Assembly (NCBI RefSeq): GCF_947494125.1
Contig: NZ_CANLTU010000003.1
Span: forward strand, 1-64,000
Reading direction: 5' to 3'
Length of the DNA stretch: 64,000 nucleotides
DNA from: an uncultured Tenacibaculum sp.
GTDB taxonomy: Bacteria > Bacteroidota > Bacteroidia > Flavobacteriales > Flavobacteriaceae
The position numbers and the translations under genes are program-made. The notes beneath the pieces are model-generated. The model ran no database searches. It had not been told where the DNA came from and saw nothing but the letters and a program-made list of their open reading frames with translations. Positions 35,308 through 46,147 of this stretch are shown piece by piece (the first letter of the stretch is position 1; every line of letters starts with the position of its first letter).

Positions 35308-38300
35308 TTACTTTTTAAGGATTATCTTCTTACTTTTTGTTCCAACATTCGTTACAACTCTTACTATATAAACTCCTACCTCAACAGCTGGTAAATCAAT
35401 ATTGTTTTTACCTGTTCCTTTAAAAGTATCTTTATAAACTAATGCTCCAGAAATGTTATACATTATAAGTTTAAACTGCTCGCCTTGTACTCCCTCTACA
35501 AATAATTTATTGTTTACATTATATAGTTTAATATCAGCTAAGCTTACTTCTGGAATTTCAACTTGCGCTTTGGTATGTAAGTAAAATCTTCCAACTCCAT
35601 TTGTAACTTTTGCTATTGTTAATGAATAATCCTCTTCATTTAAATTGATAAATTTTTCTAATTCTTTATCTTCTAAGTATATATCCATTCCTTCTAATCC
35701 AATTCCTTTTGCAGAAATAGTTACTAAAGTTCCTTCCTTAGCTTTAATTCCTACTGGAATGATATACGATTCCTTTCCTTCTACTGGTAAAGATTGATAC
35801 GTAAAGTTCTTTTCTGAAGAACCGTCTAATAATCTTGTATAAATGTCTAACTGAGATCCATCAAAGTTTCCTACATCATATCCGCTATCTAAACCTTTTG
35901 TAACATTTTCTCGATAACTAACCGTTGTATTAACCCTTGTTCCTTTAGAAGCTATAGACAACTCAATCGTTGGTATATTACCTCCTTTGCTAAAAGCTCC
36001 TCCCGATACTGGTTGAGTCATTCTCTGTGCCTGCTTAAAGCTTATTGCCCCTGCTCCTGTTGTTGTTTTCACAAAGAATCCTTGTCCTGGCACTAATGAA
36101 CTAGCTCCACTAACTAAGCTCTTTGCTACATATTTATTTTGAGCATTATCCCAAACATAAGTTCCTACATACGCTGGATCGAAACTTGCTAAATTGTCAT
36201 TAATAAAGTTCGTACCTCCATTCTCATTAATTGGTAAAAATGCCGTGTATGGATTTCCTATAGCATTCCATTCTGAAGCTGTTACTGCTTTTGTAGCATC
36301 AGTTGTTTCAACAGATCCAGTGAAAGTAACCGAACCATTAGTAGCTCTTGAAATTGCATAACTCCTACCTTTTTCAAAAGTAATTGTATTTGATGCTAAA
36401 TCATCTACAGTATAATATACCCACTTATTTCCTGTTGAACGGCTATCATCATAATAACCAACTGCATATCTATTTGGTGTTACTGTACTATTTATTCGAA
36501 TGTTATTTGTTGGGTTTTCTACAAAATCTTTTATACGCTGACCTGATACTGGCGCTGATACAATACTCCATTTGTTAGCTATTAAACCACCTCGCTCGTA
36601 TGATACCATACCATTTGCGGTTCCTTTTACTAATAAACTAGAACTATTTACTGCCGTAGATATCATTTTAAAAGTACCAGCATTTGTAAAGTTTCCATCT
36701 ACAGTTACGGATCCGTTTTCTGAAATATCAAATGATGATAATGATTCTACTGTTAAATCATTTGTTTGAACTCCTGAAACTACATTAGGTGTGGTAGCTA
36801 CATTTGGTATTAAAACATTATTACTTATTAATGGTGTAGTATTATTACTCCAGTTAGTTCCTTCTGTCCATACTGAATTGGTACTACCATCCCAGATTAC
36901 TTGATTAACCCCTGATGTTATACTAAATATTCCTACTACATAAGTTAATGTATAGTTTGAATTTAAAGCTAAACTTCCTTGAGTAATTGCATAATCACCT
37001 ACGGTTTCTCCTAATACTCTAGTTAAACTTCCTGTAAAGACATCTCCACTTACTATACTTCCATTAGTAATTTGGTATGTTAAACTTGGGTCTACATCTC
37101 CGTATACTTTGTTCTTTGCATCCGCCGTTACTTCAATTGCTCTTGCAGTAATACTTAAATCATCTAAAACATAGGTTAGCGTATAGTTTGAATTTAATGC
37201 TAAGCTTCCTTGATTGATCGCATACGTACCTACATTCTCGCCTGTTACTCTTGTTAACACTCCTGTAAAAGCATCACTATTTACTAAACTTCCTGAACTT
37301 ATTTGATACGTCAACGCTGGATCTGCTGCTCCGTATACTTTGTTCTTTGCATCTGCCGTAATTGTGATAGCACGTTGGGAAATTTCAAAATCATTTGATG
37401 TAAACGTAATAATATAATTTCCTCCTGCGGTCAACGTCCCCTGACTAATTGTATAGTTTCCTATGTTTTCTCCGGTTGTTCTTGTCAATACCCCAGTAAA
37501 GTTGTCTCCGAGTTCCAAACTACCTGATGCAAGTGTATAGGTAAGAACCGGGTCAGTATTTCCATAAATTTTACTTTGACCAGCATTGCCGTTTACCAGA
37601 AGTGGTTTTGGTAAAATTGTAAAGTCAAAGGCATTAAAAGTAATGGTATAATTACTTCCGGCTGTTAATGTTCCTTGATTGATGGCATAGTTCCCTGCAT
37701 TTGCTCCGGGAGTTCTAGCCAATGCACCTGTAAATGCATCACCCGAAACCAAAGTTCCAGAAGTAAGGACATAGGTAAAGACAGGGTCGATACTTCCATA
37801 CACTTTTACCTGCCCCATACTAGCCGTTACAGTCAATGCTCTCGTTGTGATACTTAAATCATCTGAAACATAGGTTAACGTATAGTTTGAATTTAATGAT
37901 AAGCTTCCTTGGTTAATCGCATACGTACCTATATTATCTCCAGCTACTCTTGTTAACAACCCTGTAAATGTATCTCCACTTACTAAACTTCCATTTGTAA
38001 TTTGATATGTTAAACTTGGATCTACTTCCCCATATATTTTTGTCTTTGCATCAGCAGTTACCTCAACTGAACGCTTCTCTATAGTTAAACCTTTTGATAC
38101 ATAAGTAATATTGTAATTTCCATTTAAACCTAAAGTACCTTGATTAATTGCATATATTCCTCTTGCTTCTCCTAAAATTCTTTCCAAATTCCCTGTAAAT
38201 GCATCACTTCCTGCTAAACTTCCATTTGTTATTTGATAAGTAAATACTGGATCTACATCTCCATATTCTTTAGACTTAGTATCTGCTGTAACCTCAACTG

Positions 38301-41300
38301 TACGTTTCCCAATAGTTAAGTTATTTCCAACAAAAGTTATTGCATAATTGCTTCCTGCAGTTAACGCCCCCTTATTAATAGCGTAACTACCTAAAGCTTC
38401 TCCAGAAACTCTTTCTAAACTCCCTGTAAAAGCATCACTAAACTGTAATGCTCCATTAGTTATCTGGTATGTTAAAGCAGGGTCAGAATTTCCATATTCT
38501 TTTAACTTAGCATCTGCTGTTACCTCAATAGCTCTTTGATTAATAAGTAAACGTACCGAACCTGCATTGGTATAAGTAATTGCGTACGAAGATTGCCCTC
38601 CGTTTGTTGACGTAAACGTTGATGATAAACCTCTTATTTGATAGCTACCTACATTTTCTCCTGCATCTCTAAATGTTCCAAATACTTCAATTGTATCATC
38701 GAATGCCAACGAACCTTCTGTAATTGTAAAAGGAAAGTTTAATTTAGCTGGATCTGCATCTCCATAAGTTTTCTGTACTGCTACTGTTGGTACAATTCGA
38801 ATAAAACGATAATCTATATAAAAATTAGCTCCAACAAATGTAACATCATAGTTATTACTTAGAGCTAATGTTCCTTGAGTAATTCCATAATTTCCTTGTG
38901 CTTGACCTGTAGCTCTAGATAAGCTACCTGTAAAGGCATCACTTCCTACTAAACTTCCTGAAGTAACTTGATATGTTAATGTTGGATCTGCTTCTCCGTA
39001 TACTTTCGTTTTAGCATCTGCAGTTATTTCAATAGTTTTTTTCGCAATTGTAAGTTCAGGTGAACCATAACTTCTAAAATTAAATTGATAGTTATTTACA
39101 TCTGCACTATGCGAAGAAGTTATTTCAAATTCAAAGTTCCCTATCCCTAAGAATCCATAACCATATGCCCCTATATTTTCACCAGCTGATCTAGCTGCTT
39201 TTTTCAATATAAGCACATCATCATGAGCCATTGCTGTACCATCAACAATATTTAATACTGGTAAAGGATCTACTTCTCCATAAACCTTACTTGCATTTTC
39301 TAATGAGAAATTTACATTTTTTGGTGTAACTCTAAATTTAGAATCCACAAAAGTTAAATCATAATTTGCATTTAATACTAATGTACCTTGAGTAATTGCA
39401 TAAAATGGGTTTGATGGTAAACTATTGAATACTGTTTCTCCTGTTTCTCTAGATAAGCTTCCTGTAAAAGCATCACTTCCTACTAAACTTCCATTAGTAA
39501 TTCTATAAGTTAATACAGGATTTGAATCTCCATATATTTTTGACTTGGCATCTGCAGTTACTTCAATTGCCTTTTTTCCAATAGTTAAATTATTAGCTAC
39601 GAAACTTAAGTCATAATTAGCTCCAGTATCTAAACTTCCTTTATTTATTATATAAACTCCAACACCTTCTCCAGTAATTCTAGATAAACTTCCTGTAAAA
39701 ACATCACTTCCTACTAAGCTTCCATTCGTAATTTGGTATGTAAATGCTGGATCAGAATCTCCATATACTTTTGACTTAGCATCCGCAGTTACTTCAATCG
39801 CTTTTCTAGTAATTGTAAGCTTTGCTACCCCTAAGTTTGTTATTTGTAAAAGATAATTATCTGCTATAAACTGACCTGGTAAATTAGTGATTACATATTC
39901 ACCTACACCTGTGGTTGTACTTACCAATGTAGAACCAACTTCATAAGCTCCTAAAGTGATGTTTTGTGTAATATTACTCTCGTTATCTCCATTAACAAAA
40001 TTTGAATATTGCATGGTAAACGTTGGATTAGATTCACCATATACTTTTGTTTTATTATCAACAGTTGCACTTAAAATACGTTTTGTAACCGTAAGCGTTC
40101 CATTATTGGTAACAATTGTATAATTATTATCTGAACCTCCTGATACATTCACCACGTGTGATCCACCTGCCGGTGTTGTTCCATCTATTGTTACTGCTGG
40201 TATTGCAGTTGGTGGTGTATCTATAACTGAGGCATTTTCTCCATTTACAAAACCTGTATACTGAATTGGTAAGGTACTTAAAGCATCTCCATATATCTTT
40301 TCTGAAACCGAAGTAGCTGTTAAATTCACCTTGTTAATGGTAAAATCGGCACTATTAAAAGTTATTACATAATTACTTCCTAAACTTAAAGTACCTTGAT
40401 TTATCGCATATGTTCCTGCATCTTGACCTGCTACTCTACTTAATGCTCCTGTAAAGGAGAATGGATCTGGATACGTTATTACATCTGTTCCTGTTGGTAA
40501 GTTATTTCTATCTACTGCATATGTTAATGTAGGATCGGTAGCTATGTTACCATTATAATCTTTTGATTTTGCCTCTGCTGTAACTGTAACTGATGCAGCG
40601 TTTATCGTAAGATTCCCTGTACCTAGAGCATTATACTCATAATTTGTTGACAAAAGTTGTAATATCGGAGCTGTCGCCCATGCTAAAACTCCATTATGTA
40701 TTCCTACATCTAATGCCTGTCCTGGATTTGACGCATTTACAATGGTTAAATCTGATATATCAGCTCCTCCTGTAAATAATTTCACAACATCGGTTGCTAT
40801 ATCACCATTTACCAACCCCGTAACCTTAAATGGATAATTCTCGGTTGAATTATCAATTGGTAAATCTAATACTCCATAAGAAACTGTAGCATCTTGGGGA
40901 GAAATAGTTAGCATTTTTTTTAATACATTAAAATTTTGTACTACATCGGTAGCTGGATTATACGTTGCATCTCCTGCTTGTGACGCGGTAATATTTGTAT
41001 TCCCAGCCCCTACGATAGTTACTGTACTTCCTGAAATAGTTGCTACGGAGGTATTTGAACTTACATAACTCACTGGTAATCCAGAATCTGTAGTTGCCGC
41101 TAAATCAAATGTTGCATCTCCATAGGTTTTTGATGCTATTGCGTTAAAAGTAATTACTTGATCTTGTAGTGCCGTAAACGCTGCTGTTACAGTATTATTC
41201 ATTGGTACAAATCCACAAACACTATCGGTAAATAAGTCTTTTACCCAATTGGTTGCATCTCCTGCTCCATTTTGTAAAGTTCCTGTAATTGAATTCCCAG

Positions 41301-44300
41301 ATGTATCCGTTACACTTGCTCCAGAAGTTTGATCATAGTTATAGTTTAATACTAAGTTTGCTTGTAGAGTTGTAAACTGAGTATTCATATTAGATGTAAT
41401 GTCTGACTCTGTACGAATTCCATTCCAAATTCTTGTTTGTGCTAAATCTCCACCAAACAACTTTGTGCTGTTTGAAGTACTTTCATAATTTCTCCCTAAT
41501 CGAATATTTGAAGTTAATTGAAAAATTTCAAACCCAGAATAAGCTCCAGTTGAACCTATTAAGTTTCCATTTACATAAAAATTGATTGAAGCACCGTTCA
41601 TTGTAGCCGCTACATGGAACCATGTATCAACCGGATACGTATACCCTGGTGTATTATAAGCACCTCCATCATCAACATCATCATCATAATGACCTGCGAA
41701 AATAGTTCCTCCTGAAATATTAATATAAAAAGGAACCACTACTGATGCAATACCAAAACCTGCATAGCTTTCTGCAGTAATAATTGACGCGTTTACATCT
41801 GTTGCATCTGAAGCTGGAATTTTCACCCAAGTTTCAATTGTTGCCTGTTGAACATTACTTAGATGAGAATTAATTGCCGGAACACTTACATAATCATCTA
41901 CATTATCTAAACGTAATGTACCTCTCTCTCCATGATTAGCCATTGCATCAGTCCCTACTACTTTATAAGTTCTATCTGCTGTTATTGTTTCTGAAGTAAA
42001 AGAAAGATCAACACCAGTACCTGTTAAAGGACCTTGTAGTACTTCATTAGTAGTATTATCTTGTAAATAATAACTTATTCCTAATTGAGAACTGGCTACA
42101 GATACAACAGCCGAACCTCCATCTGGTTGTGTTAAGTTTACAGTTTTTCCATCTAATGTTTGTACACTTACTATTGGTGTACTAGTCATTTGCAATGTAT
42201 TGGTAGCAGATGGTAAAGTTTGGTTACCTTGTACTGCTATGACATTATAAGTACGATTCGCCATTAAAACCTCTGAAGCAAACGAAATTCCGCCTCCAGT
42301 TCCAGCAACTGGACCTTCAATAATACTATTATCGCTATTATTTCTTAAATAATAATTTACACTTGCTCGTGAATTATCCAAAGACACTGTTGCAGTTGTG
42401 CTACATAGCCCAGAACCTGTTGTATTTAAAGCTACGTTCTGATTAACTAATGTAATAGGATTTACTGTCAATGGTTGTACTACATTAGAAGCAGGATCAT
42501 ACACTCCACTTCCAGCCTGTGAAGCCGTGATATTTACCGTTCCATCTTTATGAATAGTAACAGTACTACCAGAAATTGAAGCAATTGTTGGGTCTGAACT
42601 TGTATAAGTAACTGCTAAACCTGAAGAAGCTGTTCCTGTTAAATTAAACGCAGCATCACCATAGGTAACATTACTTAATGTATTAAACGTAATTGTTTGT
42701 GGTGTACCAATTACGGTTACAGTTACATCTGTTGTTGTAGCATTATATAAGAAATTATCAGGTGTAAAAGCTCGTAAAGTTACGGTTCCTGCACCTCCTG
42801 CCGTAAAAACATTTCCAACTAATGTAGAACCAGTTCCACCATTATCAACAATACTATAGGTTGTAGCTTGTCCAGAAAAGTTTTGGGCTGTTATTATGGT
42901 ATAACTTTCCCCCGGATTTAAAGAAAAATCGAATAAATTATGTGCTATGTCAGTTTTTGGAGAGAATCCAGCGTTATAAAATATTGTTGAATAATAGGCT
43001 ACCGTTTCACTATAATTTGCATCTGCAGCTTGTGTAACTTTAATTAGTATTGAACCTGCAACATTGTTTAGATTTAATAAATTACCATTGATGGTGTATC
43101 CTAATGTTTGCCCTATAATTTCAAAGGTATATGCTCCAGTAGAATTAGAAGATAAACCTGTAGTCATATCTAAAGTTGTTGGACCAGAATTTACTTCATA
43201 CACAATACCTCCTCCTAAAGTTGCTTGCGGAGCATTTATAGTCAACGTCATTGTTTTAGAAGCAATTTGATGTGTTGCTGTTGCCGCTTGAGAAGCTTCA
43301 ATAATAACTGTTCCTGCACTTCCTACAGTTACTGTCTCATTATTAGTACCACTTAAAGTAGTTCCTGTACCTCCATCACTTATAATTTTATAACTAATTG
43401 CTCCACTAGAATCAGAAGTTGCATTCAAATTAAAATTAGCTCCACCAGCATTCACTGCTACATCATCAAACGTAATCGTTGGTGTAAGTAAAGATCCATT
43501 ATTAACTACAGAAAACTCATATCCCGTTTGTTGATAGCTATTAAAAAAATAAGGTGCTCCAGAATCATTATAAGCATAAATGGTAAAATAATAGGTAGTA
43601 TTTGGAGTTAATCCTGTAATTTCCTGATTTGGATTTGTAGATGCTCCAAAGTACACAACCTGTTCTCCTCCTTTATAATCTGCATCTGGTGTAGGTGTTG
43701 GTCCTCTAAAACTATGAGGTGTAAAACTATTTACGGTATTCATTTTTACAATATACCCTTTAGGTATTCCCAATCCATTATCGGCAGCTGCTGCCGCTGT
43801 AAATGATGCTAATGTGAACGCTGTTCCTGTAAAATTATTGATTACTGCATTAGATGATAATTTATCTGTTACTCCTGGAGTATGTGTAGAAATAACATCT
43901 GAAGTATTCGAAAAGTAATAGGTTCCTGCACATTCCGTGTACGAATAAATCTTAAAGAAATATTGAGTATTAGGTAACAAATCATAAGTAGTAAAAGCTT
44001 GTCCTTCTGGAAATACTCCTGCTAAAACTACTTGTTCTCCCGAACCTGAATAGTTAGTATTTGCAGTTGGTAATGTATTTATACCTCCCATAATATCAGT
44101 AAAAGTATTCACTGTATTAATTTTCACTACTTGTCCTTCTGCAGTTGCAGGCACGTTTGAAATAATTGGTGAAAGTCTATATTCCCAATGTAAATCTGTT
44201 CGAAAAGAATTTAACTCTGAATTTCCTGTAGGTGCTCCACAAGTTGTTACAGAAACTGTAGTACTTCCTGTTGTTTCAAAATATTCACTCCCTGCACAGG

Positions 44301-45879
44301 TATTATAGGCATATACTTTTATATAATACGTACCATTACTAACCAATCCTGAAACGGAAATATTGGGAGTAGCTGAGCTCCCCACATACATTACTTGCTC
44401 TCCTCCAGTAGCAGTGTTATATACTGCATTTGGCGAACTAGGTACTGATGTTGGTGTAGTAAATGAATCTACATCACTTACTTTAACTATATACGATAAT
44501 GTACCTTGAGACGTATTAGAAGGTGGTGTAAATGAAGCTATATTCATCGTCGTTGCTCCAGTTGTGTTTGCAACTATACTGGTTACTGCCGATGAGGGTG
44601 TGGCACAAACATAATTCGTGGTTACTACTGACGAACCTGTGGTATCAAAATTAATAGTACCTCCACATAAATCGTAGGTATATACTTTTACATAATAGTT
44701 TGTATTAATTTGTAAACCTGAAACAATTTGGTTAATATCATCGGTAGTACCTGCTCCACTACCTACAACTCCTGTATACACCACTTGTTCTCCTGTTTTA
44801 CCAGTATAATCTAAAGAAGCAGTTGGTAAAGTTGCTCCACTAGGTGCAGTAAAACTATTGGTGTCACTAAACTTTACAATATATCCAGTATCTGCATCTG
44901 CTCCTGTTGGTCTTCCTAAAGTATTAATAGTTGCCGTTGTTGGTGATGTAGCTGTAACCGAATTTACAGATCCTATATTTGGAGCTGTTCCGGGGCAAGT
45001 TGTTACCGAAACAGAAGCTATTGTGTTATTATAATTGATATATCCATTACAATCACTATAAGTATATATTTTATAATAATAGGTTGCATTTCTTTGCAAA
45101 TTGGTCATAGTTAAGGCACTTTGTAAAGCCCCGTTATCGGTACCCACGTAAACCACATGTTCTCCTGAACCGTTATATGAATTGCTTACTGCCTCAATTG
45201 GTAATGCCTGATTTTGAATATAAGCATCTGTAAAATCTGTAAATGAATTCGTAGAAGAAAACTTAACAATATAATACAAATCATCAAAGCTATTTACTCC
45301 TAAATTATTTAATGTTACATCTGTATCGTTTGTTTGTATAGCTGTAGGTGCCGCAGTATTAAGGTCGTAACAGTAGTAGTAAGAGTTTACAGTACTAGCT
45401 CCAATATTAAAATTATAATTGAAACTTGATACTCCTGTAAATATTTCAATTGCGTAATAATTATTACTATTACCTCCACTAACATTACTACTATACGGTA
45501 AATTAACAGTATAACTATAAATACCCGATGGCTGCATTAAGGTTCTAAGTGTACCAATATTTACTGGAGTAACTCCCCAATTTCCACCACGGTATTCCCA
45601 AACTCGAAAATTAAAATCTGGATTACTATTAACCCATGTTCTATCAAAATATACAAGTACATCAGTTAATTGATTTTCTTTTCTTGAAAGAATCCAAAAA
45701 TCAGAATCAGAACTTGTTACAGTTCCTTGATAATTGGCAGACATGTGAATACGGGATTGAGAAGATGCCAACACATTACTAATATTGTTGTTATTCTCAA
45801 CCTCATTAAATTGCGAAAATGCTTGTGTTGATATCAAACACAAAAACATCACATAATAAAAGAGCGTAGTTTTTTTCAT
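35308..45879 (-). CDS. giant MBG-repeat adhesin with type IX sorting domain
   Basis: 3523 residues. Order: signal peptide (ending AFSQ); fibronectin-III-like repeats (~170-790; GLQINTNYYVKVYTYDLCGG and similar); Ig-like/BIG segments (~800-1180); a LamG/concanavalin-type domain (~1315-1500; LDNVDDYVSVP, ATIETWVKIPA); then ~15 MBG repeats (~1650-2985), each marked by KVYGxxDPxxTY and spaced about 80 residues. A C-terminal region and a T9SS type A sorting domain (~3446-3523, ending SKKIILKK) finish it. It is exported by the type IX system and probably mediates adhesion. The repeats are near-identical in places, so copy number may vary. Confidence 0.93.
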   Translation of the reverse strand: MKKTTLFYYVMFLCLISTQAFSQFNEVENNNNISNVLASSQSRIHMSANYQGTVTSSDSDFWILSRKENQLTDVLVYFDRTWVNSNPDFNFRVWEYRGGNWGVTPVNIGTLRTLMQPSGIYSYTVNLPYSSNVSGGNSNNYYAIEIFTGVSSFNYNFNIGASTVNSYYYCYDLNTAAPTAIQTNDTDVTLNNLGVNSFDDLYYIVKFSSTNSFTDFTDAYIQNQALPIEAVSNSYNGSGEHVVYVGTDNGALQSALTMTNLQRNATYYYKIYTYSDCNGYINYNNTIASVSVTTCPGTAPNIGSVNSVTATSPTTATINTLGRPTGADADTGYIVKFSDTNSFTAPSGATLPTASLDYTGKTGEQVVYTGVVGSGAGTTDDINQIVSGLQINTNYYVKVYTYDLCGGTINFDTTGSSVVTTNYVCATPSSAVTSIVANTTGATTMNIASFTPPSNTSQGTLSYIVKVSDVDSFTTPTSVPSSPNAVYNTATGGEQVMYVGSSATPNISVSGLVSNGTYYIKVYAYNTCAGSEYFETTGSTTVSVTTCGAPTGNSELNSFRTDLHWEYRLSPIISNVPATAEGQVVKINTVNTFTDIMGGINTLPTANTNYSGSGEQVVLAGVFPEGQAFTTYDLLPNTQYFFKIYSYTECAGTYYFSNTSDVISTHTPGVTDKLSSNAVINNFTGTAFTLASFTAAAAADNGLGIPKGYIVKMNTVNSFTPHSFRGPTPTPDADYKGGEQVVYFGASTNPNQEITGLTPNTTYYFTIYAYNDSGAPYFFNSYQQTGYEFSVVNNGSLLTPTITFDDVAVNAGGANFNLNATSDSSGAISYKIISDGGTGTTLSGTNNETVTVGSAGTVIIEASQAATATHQIASKTMTLTINAPQATLGGGIVYEVNSGPTTLDMTTGLSSNSTGAYTFEIIGQTLGYTINGNLLNLNNVAGSILIKVTQAADANYSETVAYYSTIFYNAGFSPKTDIAHNLFDFSLNPGESYTIITAQNFSGQATTYSIVDNGGTGSTLVGNVFTAGGAGTVTLRAFTPDNFLYNATTTDVTVTVIGTPQTITFNTLSNVTYGDAAFNLTGTASSGLAVTYTSSDPTIASISGSTVTIHKDGTVNITASQAGSGVYDPASNVVQPLTVNPITLVNQNVALNTTGSGLCSTTATVSLDNSRASVNYYLRNNSDNSIIEGPVAGTGGGISFASEVLMANRTYNVIAVQGNQTLPSATNTLQMTSTPIVSVQTLDGKTVNLTQPDGGSAVVSVASSQLGISYYLQDNTTNEVLQGPLTGTGVDLSFTSETITADRTYKVVGTDAMANHGERGTLRLDNVDDYVSVPAINSHLSNVQQATIETWVKIPASDATDVNASIITAESYAGFGIASVVVPFYINISGGTIFAGHYDDDVDDGGAYNTPGYTYPVDTWFHVAATMNGASINFYVNGNLIGSTGAYSGFEIFQLTSNIRLGRNYESTSNSTKLFGGDLAQTRIWNGIRTESDITSNMNTQFTTLQANLVLNYNYDQTSGASVTDTSGNSITGTLQNGAGDATNWVKDLFTDSVCGFVPMNNTVTAAFTALQDQVITFNAIASKTYGDATFDLAATTDSGLPVSYVSSNTSVATISGSTVTIVGAGNTNITASQAGDATYNPATDVVQNFNVLKKMLTISPQDATVSYGVLDLPIDNSTENYPFKVTGLVNGDIATDVVKLFTGGADISDLTIVNASNPGQALDVGIHNGVLAWATAPILQLLSTNYEYNALGTGNLTINAASVTVTAEAKSKDYNGNIATDPTLTYAVDRNNLPTGTDVITYPDPFSFTGALSRVAGQDAGTYAINQGTLSLGSNYVITFNSADFTINKVNLTATSVSEKIYGDALSTLPIQYTGFVNGENASVIDTPPTAIPAVTIDGTTPAGGSHVVNVSGGSDNNYTIVTNNGTLTVTKRILSATVDNKTKVYGESNPTFTMQYSNFVNGDNESNITQNITLGAYEVGSTLVSTTTGVGEYVITNLPGQFIADNYLLQITNLGVAKLTITRKAIEVTADAKSKVYGDSDPAFTYQITNGSLVGSDVFTGSLSRITGEGVGVYIINKGSLDTGANYDLSFVANNLTIGKKAIEVTADAKSKIYGDSNPVLTYRITNGSLVGSDAFTGSLSRETGETVFNSLPSNPFYAITQGTLVLNANYDLTFVDSKFRVTPKNVNFSLENASKVYGEVDPLPVLNIVDGTAMAHDDVLILKKAARSAGENIGAYGYGFLGIGNFEFEITSSHSADVNNYQFNFRSYGSPELTIAKKTIEITADAKTKVYGEADPTLTYQVTSGSLVGSDAFTGSLSRATGQAQGNYGITQGTLALSNNYDVTFVGANFYIDYRFIRIVPTVAVQKTYGDADPAKLNFPFTITEGSLAFDDTIEVFGTFRDAGENVGSYQIRGLSSTFTSTNGGQSSYAITYTNAGSVRLLINQRAIEVTADAKLKEYGNSDPALTYQITNGALQFSDAFTGSLERVSGEALGSYAINKGALTAGSNYAITFVGNNLTIGKRTVEVTADTKSKEYGDVDPVFTYQITNGSLAGSDAFTGNLERILGEARGIYAINQGTLGLNGNYNITYVSKGLTIEKRSVEVTADAKTKIYGEVDPSLTYQITNGSLVSGDTFTGLLTRVAGDNIGTYAINQGSLSLNSNYTLTYVSDDLSITTRALTVTASMGQVKVYGSIDPVFTYVLTSGTLVSGDAFTGALARTPGANAGNYAINQGTLTAGSNYTITFNAFDFTILPKPLLVNGNAGQSKIYGNTDPVLTYTLASGSLELGDNFTGVLTRTTGENIGNYTISQGTLTAGGNYIITFTSNDFEISQRAITITADAKNKVYGAADPALTYQISSGSLVNSDAFTGVLTRVTGENVGTYAINQGSLALNSNYTLTYVLDDLSITARAIEVTADAKNKVYGDVDPSLTYQITNGSIVSGDVFTGSLTRVLGETVGDYAITQGSLALNSNYTLTYVVGIFSITSGVNQVIWDGSTNSVWTEGTNWSNNTTPLISNNVLIPNVATTPNVVSGVQTNDLTVESLSSFDISENGSVTVDGNFTNAGTFKMISTAVNSSSLLVKGTANGMVSYERGGLIANKWSIVSAPVSGQRIKDFVENPTNNIRINSTVTPNRYAVGYYDDSRSTGNKWVYYTVDDLASNTITFEKGRSYAISRATNGSVTFTGSVETTDATKAVTASEWNAIGNPYTAFLPINENGGTNFINDNLASFDPAYVGTYVWDNAQNKYVAKSLVSGASSLVPGQGFFVKTTTGAGAISFKQAQRMTQPVSGGAFSKGGNIPTIELSIASKGTRVNTTVSYRENVTKGLDSGYDVGNFDGSQLDIYTRLLDGSSEKNFTYQSLPVEGKESYIIPVGIKAKEGTLVTISAKGIGLEGMDIYLEDKELEKFINLNEEDYSLTIAKVTNGVGRFYLHTKAQVEIPEVSLADIKLYNVNNKLFVEGVQGEQFKLIMYNISGALVYKDTFKGTGKNNIDLPAVEVGVYIVRVVTNVGTKSKKIILKK

Positions 45880-45944
45880 AAGAGGCTTTTAAATTTAGTT
45901 TTTTGTTCGTTATTATTAAGTCTATAAGGTGTCTTATACATGCT

Positions 45945-45980
45945 GTACAGTTAATTTTTTAAACACCCTATTTATTATTT
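45945..45980 (-). promoter_or_regulatory. two-part motif AATAGGGT-N13-ACTGTAC before the giant adhesin
   Basis: Read on the minus strand, AATAGGGT (45965-45972) and ACTGTAC (45945-45951) are exactly 13 bases apart, 66 bases before the adhesin start. GAAATAAT precedes the first box. The same arrangement occurs at 48039-48074 (before the TPR/LuxR regulator) and 48632-48659 (before fecR). It could be a sigma-factor promoter or a regulator binding site. Confidence 0.45.
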
Positions 45981-46009
45981 CGTCAAAACTATTCTTATAA
46001 ACTCTAACA

Positions 46010-46036
46010 CCCTATTTTAACACCTATACAAAACCC
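46010..46036 (-). repeat. phased TAGGG direct repeats upstream of the giant adhesin
   Basis: On the minus strand, (A/T)TAGG(G/T) units occur at 46010, 46022 and 46034, spaced 12 bp. They resemble the phased array at 2461-2498. A binding site for a direct-repeat regulator is possible. Confidence 0.3.
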
Positions 46037-46117
46037 TATACAAAAACAATAAACCAACTAATAAACAAGACGTTAGCTCGTTTAACAAATAAAACAACTA
46101 ACTATATATTTGACATT

Positions 46118-46147
46118 AAAAAAGAGAGCTAAATAGCTCTCTTTTTT
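46118..46147 (-). terminator. hairpin terminator of the TPR/LuxR gene
   Basis: AAAAAAGAGAGCT pairs with AGCTCTCTTTTTT around a short AAAT loop, overlapping the stop codon region of the gene ending at 46146. Confidence 0.8.

Noticed and set aside
36384..43270. plus-strand reading frames inside the giant adhesin
   Set aside because: They are antisense shadows of the repeat-rich coding strand, with no signal of their own and low-complexity translations.
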